From: Misgurnus anguillicaudatus
Taxonomy: Eukaryota; Chordata; Actinopteri; Cypriniformes; Cobitidae
Assembly: GCF_027580225.2 (NCBI RefSeq)
Contig: NC_073352.2
Location: 35,265,501 to 35,329,500, forward strand
Length of the DNA: 64,000 nucleotides
Direction of reading: 5' to 3'
Both the position numbers and the translations under genes were made by a program. The first letter of the stretch is position 1. Each line of letters starts with the position of its first letter. Positions 1 to 11,215 of the stretch are shown here, in pieces. The notes beneath the pieces were generated by a model. It saw only the letters and a list, made by a program, of their open reading frames with translations, did not search any database and had not been told where the DNA came from.

Positions 1-23
1 GACCCTTAATCTGCACTATCCAA

Positions 24-242
24 CCATGGCACTGCACTGAAAAAAAAATGATCCATTGAATATTTTTAAGGTAAGTGGTTGCAATCAATTTATTTAAGCT
101 ACATTTAAACAAAAGTTTTATATTTTATTTTACTTTACTAATCTTTTTTGTTTAAATGTAGCTTAAATAAATTGATTGCAACCACTTACCTTAAAAAAAT
201 TAAGAAAATTCAACGAATCATTTTTTTCAGTGTGCCATTTGG

Positions 243-245
<3 letters not shown>
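24..245. repeat. Foldback (long inverted repeat) MITE-like element
   Basis: The arm at about 24-117 is nearly the reverse complement of 146-245. The matching blocks include the 'cactgaaaaaaaa' end and a 40-bp stretch beginning aaggtaagtggttgcaatc. The spacer is only about 28 bp, so a single strand would fold into a long hairpin. There is no coding content. This is what a non-autonomous DNA transposon with almost no unique interior looks like; I cannot name the family. A (GA)n tract abuts its right end. Confidence 0.75.

Positions 246-301
<56 letters not shown>
246..301. repeat. (GA)n microsatellite
   Basis: Uninterrupted GA dinucleotides for about 56 bp, directly at the right edge of the foldback element. 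Any open frame through it is an Arg-Glu artefact of the repeat. Confidence 0.97.
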
Positions 302-303
<2 letters not shown>

Positions 304-507
304 ATTGACAGCACAATTGAGTTTCAATTTCAACAAACCATTATGGTGATCAGTGTTTGTATTATCATTAGCTCATTTGCATTTTAAAGGACACACCAAA
401 AACGGCACATTTTTGCTCACACCTACAAAGTGGAAATTTTAACATGTTATAATAAATTATCTATATGGTATTTTCAGCTAAAACCAAAGACCTTTGTTAC
501 ATCTTAA

Positions 508-826
508 CTCTTTCCCTGCAAGTGTTTTTTTATTTTTTTTTTAAGTTGCCAGCCAGCGCCAGCATTTTTTATGATTTTCACAAAAGTTTAATGCCTTCCA
601 AAAAAATCTTCTGTTTTAAATATATAAACATACAATATATTAAATGAAAGAGCAGACCCTCTGCTTTAAAAAAAATAAATATGTTTCATCCTACCTTAAT
701 TTGGTCTCTTTTTATCACTTCTCAAATATGGGTAGGTTTCTTCAAAAATACAAAATTTTGAGCAATAAGCTGAGATAATTGCATTTTTGTGAAGGACTTT
801 AGATAGATCAGATTCAGGGGAAAGAG
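508..826. mobile_element. TTAA-flanked non-autonomous element (MITE)
   Basis: The left terminus ctctttccctg and the right terminus caggggaaagag are inverted copies, each flanked by TTAA (504-507 and 827-830). A TTAA target duplication is the hallmark of piggyBac-type insertion. The interior of about 320 bp is AT-rich with no frame of note. The interior wording resembles a repeat I remember as abundant in cyprinids. Superfamily assignment rests on TTAA and the terminal repeats only. Confidence 0.7.
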
Positions 827-830
827 TTAA

Positions 831-2520
831 AAAAAAAGTTCCCTTCAATTATTGTAAACTTCAATTCAATTTAAGATCTAATGGATTTCTTTAGTCGTAA
901 AACAATCATTTTTATGAATAGGTGATGTTAAACCGAAGTTAAATTGTGTATTTTGTGCCTTGATTGTCTTGCCAATGTCTTATAGTGTGTCTGGGCTGAT
1001 AAGGCCTCGTGTCTAGGTGAGACTCTTCTTTTAATTTTACCCACTGCAGAGAAAGACCTTAGCTTGCAAGGCATCTGTTTGGAGAGCCGCAGCAGGAACA
1101 CATCTGAAACGTAAGGTTGGTTTCATCCAATACGGTCACGTGGCCTTCAGAATGCATTCTTAATATGATCTCACACTGTTACCTCCGTCTCCCCGACAGT
1201 GCATCTGCTCTGTTTTACCGCACTTTCACTTTACGCCTGACGTGCTGAGCCCATCTCACTTTAAATTAAGTCTCCGCTTTACTGCTTGCTGTCAGGAAGC
1301 GCAAGCATCGCGCCCACTCGCGTAGGCTTCTTCAGTCAGCGGCCCTTCACGCATATGGTACTGTGGAGGACTGACGGAGTCCTGAATAACGCAGTGTTAA
1401 TACAGTGGGGATCATAGCGCGTTTTAACTAATGTCAAGAATCTCCACTTAGTTGGGTCAAGAGAGACAGATTACGTGAAGGGTTCTCACGAATGATACGG
1501 ATGTTATGCTAATGTACATCTGGAGATCTGATGTTTTCCTGACTCGGGGGAAGATTTTTATTTTTGGAAAAGTCATTGTTTCAGCTCCGAGTGATATTCT
1601 GACATTTGTATGGAGACGATTTCTTTCAAGTGGCGTTTGAGCTATTCTCAGGACATCCCTGCATGATGGGCGACCGTCTCGCTGTGTTAATATCCTCCGG
1701 CCCCATAGAGCAATACGCGGCGCACAACAAATTCATTTTCCCCTCGTTCATCCTCTCATTATATGGTGGCAAAGCAATTAAAATGCTATTTTACCAACTG
1801 AGCAGTAAATTGTCTCTTACCTCCAAAACACAGACTCCACTTAGTAAGAGTTGCTGAGGTTTCTTGAAGGTGTCGTCTTATCTGCGAAAACGTGATTGGA
1901 TTGAGATTTTTCTTCTCTACTGGGAAAGCTGAAAAGAAATGCAGTGTCGAATGAGGATATTGAATGAACTACAATGCAATTAAGTGATCGATGCTTTAAT
2001 CCAGTGCACGAGTGCTTCAATTATATACTTCAGATCTAACTCAAGTAAATATTCATCTAAAAGTGCACTTTTCATTCAAATATTGATGTTATAAATGTGG
2101 TAAGCTGCTTTTAAAGGTTTCCACTGCTACTGGCAGATTTATTTCTTTAATTGTATACAGTTTGCATCTAAAACAAAACACAAGACTAATCCAACATTTC
2201 AGTTGAAACATATATTAAAATGTAAATGCTCAATTAATTCTGTGTGCTTATTATATTTAAAGAGGAATCAAAGAGATATTATCACCCATTTCACCACCGC
2301 TGTGAACAGTATGTCCATTTAAAAAAAGCATCAGTTACCAACACATCATGAATCACTTGGTCATTCTTTTCTCATTAAACTATAATGTTAGAGAAGTTGT
2401 GAATCTGAATAATTTATATCACAATTTATCAACAAAAGAAGAGTTTAACTTGGATATATATACAGTTCTGCTGTTCTTTCTGTAATACTGAATAAATGTC
2501 TAGTTATTAACAGACCTGTT
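831..2520. other. Repeat-poor block without recognised gene
   Basis: No long inverted repeat, microsatellite or convincing exon. The part from about 960 to 1530 is richer in G+C and CpG than its surroundings and holds short pyrimidine tracts, but no splice-bounded reading frame. It could hold regulatory or conserved non-coding sequence; nothing in it decides this. Confidence 0.3.
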
Positions 2521-2563
2521 ATCAGCCATATATGCATAGTATGTGCAGTATGTGTTATATCTA

Positions 2564-2683
2564 AGTGATAATGTATAAGCAGCAGGTTGTTATCGCAGAA
2601 ATAAGCCCTGACAGCGTGATCAAGACCTGACCAAAGGGGATTATTTCTGTGATAACAACCTGCTGCCTATACATTTTCCCACT
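2564..2683. repeat. 41-bp arm palindrome (transposon remnant)
   Basis: 2564-2604 and 2641-2683 are near-perfect inverted copies sharing the word gataacaacctgctgc, with a 36-bp loop. The text that follows (ttattacacggct at 2684) and the ccaatcagaatcaagcat word near 3000 resemble the two terminal parts of a cyprinid non-autonomous transposon I remember, so about 2560-3028 may be one decayed element. Confidence 0.6.
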
Positions 2684-3073
2684 TATTACACGGCTATTTA
2701 TCTCATAAGTAAGGTAAGAAACATTAAATATAGATTTGAAACTTTTTTTGCTCATTTTTAATGAATACAGACCTTCGGTGAGAAAAACATGTTTACTTTG
2801 GGTTTTAAGATAAGAAAAGATGTTCAGATGGTTTAATAATTTCTAAATAATAATGTAATATACGTTATTAAAAGACATATTTATATTTAATTTTGTGTAA
2901 TATTAAACTGAACCTGTCTAAATTACTGGCAGCATCCGGGTTACAGTGTGTTATTAGTGGTAGTAGTAGAATGAACCTTGGAATGTAATGACTGGCCAAT
3001 CAGAATCAAGCATTTTAGAGAGCCAAATGTGTTTGTTTACATTTTTTAAGATACATAAAATATTAGCTATGGC

Positions 3074-3442
3074 TAAGACTGTCACAATAATTAAATAATC
3101 GTCTCATCGCGATTGCTTGAACTCATCGCAATGATTTCAGATCACCGTGATAATTGCACATCTCTCTAAAAAACACAAGGGGAGCTGCAGCGCCTGTATA
3201 AATGAGACATTATCAGATTACTTTTAAATATGTGTTATGTATATTAATATTTACTGCTAGGTAAACCTGGCAAAATATTTCATTTAAATAATCACAACAA
3301 TGTGTGAAAATTATTTCATAAACAAACAAAAATGTATGAGAAATAAATGTCAAAGCAATAAAACAGACAATTAATTGTCATATTTGGCACAATTTATTAG
3401 ACAATTAACCGTCAGCCAAATTTCATTACCGTGACAGCCCTA
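3074..3442. mobile_element. Non-autonomous hAT element with exact 8-bp TSD
   Basis: The termini taagactgtcac and gtgacagcccta are inverted copies. The element is bounded by gctatggc at 3066-3073 and again at 3443-3450. An exact 8-bp duplication with such ends is diagnostic of hAT transposition. The interior of about 370 bp has a cgtctcatcgcgattg-type subterminal part and no coding capacity. The intact duplication implies a fairly young insertion. Confidence 0.88.
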
Positions 3443-3592
3443 GCTATGGCATTTTGTTTTCTCTAAGCACAATAAGCATATTATTAATAAAGGTAAGTTA
3501 AATGCATAGCCTGTTTTTATTGTAACTGTCTTCTGTAAAAACCACAGTGCAAGAAAGTCCGTGCCATGGTTTAATGACGGGCAATCAATGAT

Positions 3593-3765
3593 CACGTTTA
3601 CATGCACACTCATAATGTGATTCTAATGGGATTTTTGCAATATTGCGGTTATACTTTAGCTCATGTAAACACAATACTTTAATAAAAATTATGTAATTAA
3701 GCTCATAATCACAGTAAGTATAATCGTATTTTTTAATCACAGTATGCATCCACGTAAACGCTTTA
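3593..3765. repeat. Short inverted-repeat MITE candidate
   Basis: The left word cacgtttacatgcacac and the right words catccacgtaaacgc are imperfect inverted copies around an AT-rich interior with repeated 'taatcacagta'-like words. It resembles a dispersed fish MITE with 'gtttacatgca' ends. No clear target duplication was found. Confidence 0.4.
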
Positions 3766-4102
3766 ATGGCATCTATACCTCACTAACTGAAGTGCACGTG
3801 TGTTTTTGTCATGCACCTTAAATGTGAAATCATTTTAAACTTGAAATTAGGAAGTTTTCCCTGAATTCTGTCATCATAACTCGCCTTCAGCAGTCTGTCT
3901 TCATCTAGAAACAGCTCAAATAACAGCACAGCAGTGTATAAAACCATTACACGGCACTGAATAACGAAATGCGTTTATAAGAATGTGTTTATCATTTAAC
4001 GTACTAAGTCCTAACTCTGATTATTGGAAATAATCGCATGCAAACATAGTCAATGTATAACACAATGTATAACACTTCACAATAATAAGTCTATTACTCC
4101 TG

Positions 4103-5489
4103 GGGCCCGTTTCAGAAAGGTGGTTAAGTGAAAACTCTGAGTTTGCTAACCCCGAAATAAGGGAAACTCTGAGTTTTCCGTTTCAAAAAGGGAGGTAGGT
4201 TAAACCTGAGACAGCGGGGTAAGTCAAGCCTGTTTCAGAAGGAGAGGTAACTTATACTCTGTTTCCAGGGTAACTTACTCTGTGAACCTAACCTGGTCGG
4301 GAGCAGGTTTTATCCTGTAAACTCTGAGTTTCTTGTGGTCTCCTCCCCTTTTTTAAAGGAGTAGCTGTGTTTAATCTTGTTAGTTGCTTTAGTACATTCA
4401 TTCATTGCGCACATTTTTATTATGTACACTGTAAAATATTTTTTTGCTGTCTTTAAGTTATAATTAAATTGCCAGTGCAAACCATTTTAACTTACTACTT
4501 TATATTTTTATATATTACACTAAACTTTCAACTAAATAATTAAAACAGTAAATTTAAATGACTTGCAAAGCTAATATGATATACTTAGGTGCATAGATCG
4601 TCTTAGTGACTAAAATGTCATGTACTTTTATAGAGAATCTTGTAGATGATGATGTTCCATTCATTTGTAGAAAGTTAAATTTATGTCCCGAGAGGATTTT
4701 GAGACCCCGAGTGTTTTTTGTCATATCCACTTACATTTATGTGAGCAAAATTATTTTTTACAGTCATTTTAGATAAATATCCTTATATGACTAATATCAC
4801 TCTTTGTGGTACACTTGCCTTGAACTTTCTTACGAATCCACTCGTCATTATCGCTGGTGTAGTGGTTAGTGCTGTGCGCAGTGGTTTGGGCAGACGTACT
4901 GTTGGTGATCGGAGTTCGAATCCCGGCTCTGTGAATTTTTTGTTTTATTCATGACAAAGATTTGTAAAGTTCGTAGCCTTATATGACAAAGTATTATGCT
5001 TAATTTCATTTTTAGCTGAGCTGCTGTCATCTTTTTGTCCATGGGATTGCATCTGCATGTAAATGAATATAATAACATACAGTCCTCAGTTTATTTACTT
5101 TGGATATTTTAACTGTGATGAAAAATTAAATCTACGCATTTACTAGAGTAGCAATTTACAAAAACAACTCTTTTCTTTCAAATATATGCTCGTCGTAGTT
5201 GCTGTACACTTGCAGTAACACTTTCAGTTTTAGTAGTAAAAATGATTAAGACCTCTTTGTCACGTGCTGTTGCCATGGTAAATCGTAATATCTGAGCTCC
5301 ATTGATGATGGCTTTTCATTGTGGCTGTGCACGCGCTTAACTCAGAGTCAACCTACTCAGAGTCGATTGAACTAACTCAGATCAGCTTTTCTGTAACCAA
5401 AAACTCAGAGTTTACTATCTCAGAGTAAGTCAACTCAGAGTTCAAGTTTAAACTCAGAGTTGGTTGAACCTCCTTATTGAAACGGGCCC
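4103..5489. mobile_element. PIF/Harbinger-like element, 1.39 kb, no transposase
   Basis: The inverted termini gggcccgtttca and tgaaacgggccc are flanked by CTG on both sides (4100-4102 and 5490-5492), a 3-bp duplication as in PIF/Harbinger. Both subterminal regions are packed with the word aactcagagt (or its inverse) in several copies, probably transposase-binding repeats. The interior has no transposase or Myb-like frame. A tRNA-like segment lies at 4851-4930. The family guess is from the termini; the TSD sequence is not the usual TWA. Confidence 0.65.
4851..4930 (+). other. tRNA-like sequence (pol III A and B boxes) inside the Harbinger-like element
   Basis: tggtgtagtgg at 4855-4865 fits the pol III A box and gttcgaatc at 4914-4922 fits the B box, at roughly tRNA-like spacing though somewhat long. 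The T-stem has two mismatches and no acceptor stem pairs, so this is not a functional tRNA. It is either a SINE head or tRNA pseudogene inserted in, or belonging to, the surrounding DNA transposon. Two internal promoter boxes are seen; transcription is an inference. Confidence 0.5.
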
Positions 5490-5492
5490 CTG

Positions 5493-6903
5493 TTCTTTAA
5501 CTAATGCTAAATATTAGTTATGAATCCTCTCTAGCAGGATCCTCTTTGGGGTTAAAATGATGTCTAAAAGGTTAAGTACAGTATAAGCAATACAAACATA
5601 GTTGAAACATTTAAAGACAAGAAGCTGTTTAACGTGAGTGGATAAAAAAGCAGGGGAAGCAATTGTTCAGTTTCAATTTTCAGAGTAGACAGACAGGCAG
5701 TTATTCTAGACGAAAAGCAAATGAAAAGGAAAGTGTTAAAGCCTTCAGTTTTTTTCAGTTGAATAAATTCACCATTCAGAAGAGCAGTCAATCTAAAAGC
5801 AAGAGAAAGTGACAGAGTGACTCTTATAGATCACAGAATAAAGAAATCAAAGTGTCATTTTTCAGACTAAAGTTGCTCTGGAGTTTGTGTCAAGCCAGCA
5901 GAACAATCTGCTGTTGTGAACTGAGATCAACTCTTGAAACGGCTCTAGCTCCTTTTAAAATAAAGTCAAGACGTTAACTTTACCCATCACGCAGTATACG
6001 GTTACAGCAGCTTAAATCTTTCTGTGCTCATTTACACATTTGTCATTCAATTGACATAACTTTGTTTTTAGCATTGTAACAACATTGTTCTTAATTTAAT
6101 GTATAATTTAATGTTGTGGCATACATCTCAAGTGTAATGTCACACACTTGAAAAAGTTAACTAATTTTCTAAGTAATGTTTCCATTATTCAATCTTTGTT
6201 GATAATTTTTACTTAAGAAATGCTTATAAATATACTATATTTTTGCATTTTGTTGACAAACTGTCCTACACTGAAAAAAAAACAATGGAATCTTCTTGAT
6301 TTAATCATGTAAAATGTCCTCTTTTCTTTAAATATTTATTATTATATACCACATGATGTTGAGCAAGTAAGAAGAGACTGGCGTAAGCACAGTTAATGAT
6401 CATTGAGTGAATTAATCATGGTTTCATTGTGTCACCTGCAATCTTCTGAATAATGGTTACCACTAAACTCAAAGAGAAACAGAAACGCTTCTAAAGATAA
6501 ATGAACATTAAACACTCACAAATAATTTTTTTGAGAGTTTGATATAAAATGTTACTCTCCAAATGCCGTCCCATACAAACCCACTGCCTAGTTAGTTATG
6601 TCCACTTATTCCACTTCTCTGTCAAACTCGGAAGACCGCATGCGCATCTGGGTTAGTAAGTATATTTTACTTGCGTTTGTGGTTGTTTCCACCATGTGAT
6701 TTCGATGACAAAACACAAAGTTAATGTTACTTGAGCAATTCCATTTAAATTTACCAATGTATTGAGCACAAATAATAAAAAAGAAACTGCAAGCAAGTCA
6801 TTGAACTAAACCTTTAATTGTAACCCCAGCAGGTTTCTCACAGGCAGTGGCATCACCGCCAATACTACAGTCCTTTAAAAAGCCATGGGAAAATCTTTCT
6901 TAA
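5493..6903. other. AT-rich interval without recognised gene
   Basis: No exon, long inverted repeat or microsatellite. A cactgaaaaaaaaa word near 6270 resembles the end of a MITE, but no matching partner end was found. Confidence 0.3.
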
Positions 6904-7046
6904 AGGTGTAGTGGAGGATTTTCTCAAATTTTAGAAAAGAACCGCGTTCTCCACTTTTTTTAAAAATGCAACACTCCTGATTGACAACTGGGAGGACCAA
7001 TAGTCTTGATGATCCACCCGGAAAAAGAAAATCCTCCGCAATACCT
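6904..7046. mobile_element. Short TTAA-flanked MITE (143 bp)
   Basis: The inverted termini aggtgtagtggaggattttc and gaaaatcctccgcaatacct lie between TTAA at 6900-6903 and 7047-7050. Only about 100 bp of interior remain. piggyBac-type by its target site. Confidence 0.78.
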
Positions 7047-7050
7047 TTAA

Positions 7051-7867
7051 GTTATACTTTTGTTTCTCTTCTCATGTCTGCAGAACCTGTAAATGTAACA
7101 CTAGCTTTTATTTTTACAGTTTCTCTGCCATGCAACGCGAAATCTGAGTAATGAGCAAAAATCTTCCTGTGCCAATTGGTTTTTGCTTATGCCGTTTATG
7201 GACTTTTTCCCCCAATAAAACACGTTTACATGACCTCACACATTATCAGTTTATTAAGCGACTAAACGCACTCAGTGATTATACAGCGTAGTGTTCATTC
7301 TTAAAATGACCCTTTGATGTGTAATGCAGCGTTTGGCAAATCAAAATGAAGTATTCCTGAGAGATTATATAATAATTATGTATTATTTATGTTTTTAAGT
7401 CCTTACATATGCATTGATGATGAAGGTGACTAGAAATCCATTTGAATGTATGAGGCATTTAAAAGCATCTAAATCAGATGGAAAGAGATTATTAGTGATT
7501 TTTAATCAGTGATGCTCCTTACGGTGCATATCAGGGTTTGATTAAGACTGCTGTGAAGAGCTCACTGTCACAAGTGCTTTTAAATCAAATGAAAGATTTG
7601 CTTGAGATTGCATCACTGAAGTTATATCATATACTCGCTCTTTTAAAGGATTAGATGACTTGCATTGTTTATGTCATAGCCTGAAGCGCTGCCTCATTTA
7701 CAACGGGGATCACCTCATGAGGTGTCACTTCAGACAACAAGTTCAAGTCTGTTTTACTCTCAATTCTACCAGATGCACAGCACATACAAAGAATGGAAAT
7801 TGTGTTGCTCTAACACCCTAGGTGTATACAGATAACTTTAAAAACTACACAGTAAACACTTTGGGGT
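7051..7867. other. Repeat-poor interval
   Basis: No gene or clear transposon. About 7390-7560 has a moderately complex AT-rich texture with homeodomain-type words (gattattagtgatttttaatcag) and could be conserved non-coding DNA; this is only an impression. Confidence 0.25.
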
Positions 7868-8150
7868 GGTTTCCAAAACAGGTCTTATCCTAGTCTCAGA
7901 CTAAAATGCATGTTTGAGCTGCCTTAATTCAAAAATGCCTTGCACTGATATATCTTAACATAATATATATATATATAGTAGTTTTGTTTTTGTAAGGTTT
8001 GCTTGTAAAAATGAAACCCTGTTTGCAGATAGGGTTCAATTAATCCAGGACTAGGCCTTAGTTATAAGGACATTTAAGTAGTTTTTACAAACATATTTTA
8101 CAAAAAAACAAGACCGCTGTGCATCTTGAGACGAAACAATAACTGATGTA

Positions 8151-9060
8151 CACTCATCTAAAGGATTATTAGGAACACCTGTTCAATTTCTCATTAATGC
8201 AATTATCTAATCAACCAATCACATGGCAGTTGCTTCAATGCATTTAGGGGTGTGGTCCTGGTCAAGACAATCTCCTGAACTCAAGACTGAAGGTCAGAAT
8301 GGGAAAGAAAGGTGATTTAAGCAATTTTGAGTGTGGCATGATTGTTGGTGCCAGACGGGCTGGTCTGAGTATTTCACAATCTGTTCAGTTACTGGGATTT
8401 TCACACACAACCATTTCTAGGGTTTACAAAGAATGGTGTGAAAAGGGAAAAACATTCAGTATGCGGGTGAAAATGCCTTGTTGATGCTAGAGGTCAGAGA
8501 AGAATGGACCGACTGATTCAAGCTAATAGAAGAGCAACTTTGACTGAAATAACCACTCGTTACAACCGAGGTATGCAGCAAAGCATTTGTGAAGCCACAA
8601 CACGCACAACCTTGAGCCGGATGGGCTACAACAGCAGAAGACCCCAACGGGTACCACTCATCTTCACTACAAATAGGAAAAAGAGGCTACAATTTGCACG
8701 AGCTCACCAAAATCGGACAGTTGAAGACTGAAAAAAATGTTGCCTGGTAGAGTCAGAATTTGGTGTAAACACAATGAGAACATGGATCCACATGCCTTGT
8801 TACCACTGTGCAGGCTGGTGTTGGTGGTGTAATGGTGTGGAGGATGTTTTCTTGGCACACTTTAGGCCCCTTAGTGCCAATTGGGCATCATTTAAATGCC
8901 ACAGCCTACCTGAGCATTGTTTCTGACCATGTCCATCCCTTTATGACCACATGTACTCATCCTCTGATGTCTGCTTCCAGCAGGATAATGCACCATGTCA
9001 CAAAGCTCAAATCATTTCAAATTGGTTTCTTGAACATGACAATGAGTTCACTGTACTAAA
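8151..9060 (+). mobile_element. Truncated Tc1/mariner element inside the MITE
   Basis: It begins after TA (8149-8150) with cactcatctaaagg, the terminal inverted repeat of an abundant fish Tc1-like element. It stops abruptly at 9060 in the middle of the transposase, so the 3' third and the right terminal repeat are missing. The insertion interrupts the MITE at 7868-9192. Confidence 0.85.
8299..9060 (+). pseudogene. Tc1-type transposase pseudogene
   Basis: The first 50 or so codons from ATG 8299 encode an N-terminal paired-like helix-turn-helix (MGKKGDLSNFE, then SISQSVQLLGFSHTT). A small deletion near 8465 shifts frame. The second DNA-binding part continues in another frame at 8504-8731 (RRATLTEITTRYNRG). 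A further deletion near 8749 removes the stretch that normally holds the first catalytic Asp. The frame then resumes (GVMVWRMFSWHTLGP) and reaches the 'QQDNAPCH'-type second catalytic Asp near 8980, and the element ends before the 'SPDLNPIE' Glu motif. The enzyme is therefore dead: two deletions plus 3' truncation. The family is certain; activity is excluded. Confidence 0.85.
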
Positions 9061-9269
9061 GAGTTTATGTTAAAATAAATTAAATATAAATTTGTTATTT
9101 GTTAAGATATGTCAGTGCAAGTTGTTTTTAAATTAAATCAGCTCAAACATGCATTTTAGTCTGGCACTAGGATAAGACCTGTCCGCAAAACCTCACCTAA
9201 GAGATTAACATTAAACAGGATAAATAAATAAATACCGTCAATTCTTAGGATGGCTTGTGAAAAATGGCT

Positions 9270-9480
9270 CTGATCTCACAGGAATTTGTACGTATAATTT
9301 GTATAAATTTATAGTGAATCCTACACAAACATACTATTATTAAAAACAATAATGTAACCCCTTCCCTAACCCCAACGTCACGGGGCGAAAGCAATTCATA
9401 CAAAACTTATAAACATGGTTGAACAAATTAATACGAATTATATATCGAAAAAAATTACAAATTTGCATGATATTGTGTGG
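9270..9480. repeat. Partial foldback-family element
   Basis: It starts with tgatctcacaggaatttg, like the ends of the foldback elements at 16162 and 23281, and contains the core-like word ccctaaccccaacg. The words tacgtataatttgta and aattatatatcg give a weak inverted arm. No right terminus was found, so this is a decayed or truncated copy. Confidence 0.4.
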
Positions 9481-10785
9481 AAAAAACTGACAGCGAGCCA
9501 AAAATAAGTTTTTGCCGACAGTCTTGGGTGCTTTATTAAGCATTAGTGTCATCAACTATAGGCTACTGCCTTTATATTGAATTAAATTTACTGGATATTC
9601 AATAAACTTTGAAAAATGTTGTGTGGGTTTGGAAAGACTTAAAAGCAGAATGTCTTCAGGACAACCACTTTGTAAGCTATAAAACATTGGCAATTAAAAT
9701 AAAAATGGTTATAGTAGTATAAACTACAGTAAGTGTTTCTAGTCCAGCTGGACCACACAAATCATCTCTAAGTATCACTGGTCTGCTAGAAACACTCAAA
9801 GCCAACATTTGTCAAAATTTATATACCTGTTTTCTTAGCGCTACAGTATACTGAACAAGTGACCTGATGTGATAAATCATTCAGAGTTTACCTTACAGTT
9901 GCAAAACATCAGTAATATAAAATTCATTATTAAAAAGCTTTCTGGGAGTCCTACAATGACAAGGAAAAAGACAGAAAGCATCCACCAGAACAAAACTACA
10001 TTTCTTAAAGGATATTAAGATAATACATCCTAATTTATTTTGCATTACACTGTGCAGTTAAAGCAACATTCATTTAAACTTGGGCTCTGTGTTTTTCATG
10101 GTTAAACTGCTTTTGGATATTGCGTTTTACATTATTCTGCAATATTGAAATGTATGTGTTGAGGTTGTTAGGGAAGAATGTGTGAAAGGTTTTCTCAATG
10201 CACACAGAAACATTAATCAATAGGAATTACTCTAGAGCTTTCTGGGGGGATTGTGACGGGGGAAAATATATGAAAGTGGGTAAGACAATAGCGGAGAGAC
10301 ATCCTCAAGTGATTTACTTCAGTGGGCTTCGGTTCGTTTTGCTTTCAATTGGCTTTAATTTGCTTTACAGAACATCACCTGCATGTTTCTTTCAAAACGG
10401 TTTAATAAACATAAGAAAGCATGTCCTCTTGATGTTTCTGTCCTCCAGGACAGTGAGGATGAATGTTACATGCTGATAATTCAACACTTAAAGGCCTCTC
10501 TGGAATGCAATGCAGGAGATTTAGAACGAGCTCCTTTCTGTAAAACCTACAGTATCATCCTCCTCCTCCAAAAACACAACAACACAATCCCATAAATCAT
10601 TTGTGCAGGCAGATTATTATGATTTACACTTTAAAAAATTATGTTTGCACTCTGTAATGCATCTTTTTAATGCATCTTTTTGAATTATGACAACTTCTAA
10701 AGAATTTAAGTTCAATAAACAAACTATATTGATGTAAAATGGCTCACTATCTTACTATGCTAAATATATTACTCAGACTGTATTT
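9481..10785. other. Interval without recognised gene
   Basis: Two short overlapping frames near 10200-10595 lack splice signals, homology that I recognise, or codon character. No transposon termini were paired. Confidence 0.3.
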
Positions 10786-11060
10786 ATACCACGGGTCTGT
10801 TGAATCCTGCATTCTGATTGGCTGAGAAATATTCCATGAGTGTTAATTATTCTTCTGTAAACCGCACATCTGACTTGTCAAATTAAAAATTGGCACCAGA
10901 GTAATGTTTGTGGTAACCGTGGTATAAGTGGAATAGTTGACTCCGGTCCTTTGAATTATTCGAAAATAATGCACATCTGCGGTGTAACTCTGCTTTGCGT
11001 GGTGCCGCATTAGTGTTCATTATTTTCTTATAATTCAACGGCCGTCATCAATTTTTCCAC
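10786..11060. repeat. Dispersed repeat, copy A of three
   Basis: It shares a near-identical text with 45819-46060 and 62351-62620, including ctgattggctgagaaat, gaataattgactccgg-type and ttataattcaacggcc words. The ends gggtctgttgaat and attcaacggcc are inverted, so this is a short DNA-transposon derivative. Confidence 0.7.
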
Positions 11061-11119
11061 ATATACAGTGATATGCACAGAAGTAGAGATTTTTTTGAGG
11101 TTGTAAGTATGTATGTCCC

Positions 11120-11215
11120 TGCTGAAAAATCCAGCCTAGACCAGCATAAGCAGTTAGCTGGTTTAACTGGTTTAAGGTGGCAGTAGCTGGTTTAAGCTGG
11201 TCAAGCTGGTGGTAA
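11120..11215. repeat. Degenerate 'agctggtttaa' tandem repeat
   Basis: Overlapping copies of agctggtttaagctggt and variants occur within about 95 bp. This is a known style of fish low-order repeat, often found at the edge of MITEs. Confidence 0.5.

Larger units (their letters stand above)
7868..9192. mobile_element. MITE split by a Tc1 insertion
   Basis: The arm from 7868 through gcatgtttgagctg (about 7935) is the near reverse complement of about 9128-9192. Both arms carry the word gcatgtttgagct and a caggtcttatcctagt-type end. Removing the Tc1 fragment at 8151-9060 leaves an element of about 415 bp. The internal words aggactaggccttagt and 'aagatatgtcagtgcaag' fit a cyprinid MITE. No exact target duplication is visible. 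Confidence 0.7.

Noticed and set aside
148..387. 79-codon open frame with Arg-Glu repeat
   Set aside because: It is produced by the (GA)n microsatellite and the foldback arm.
4851..4930. Functional tRNA gene
   Set aside because: The A and B boxes fit, but the acceptor stem does not pair and the T-stem has mismatches.
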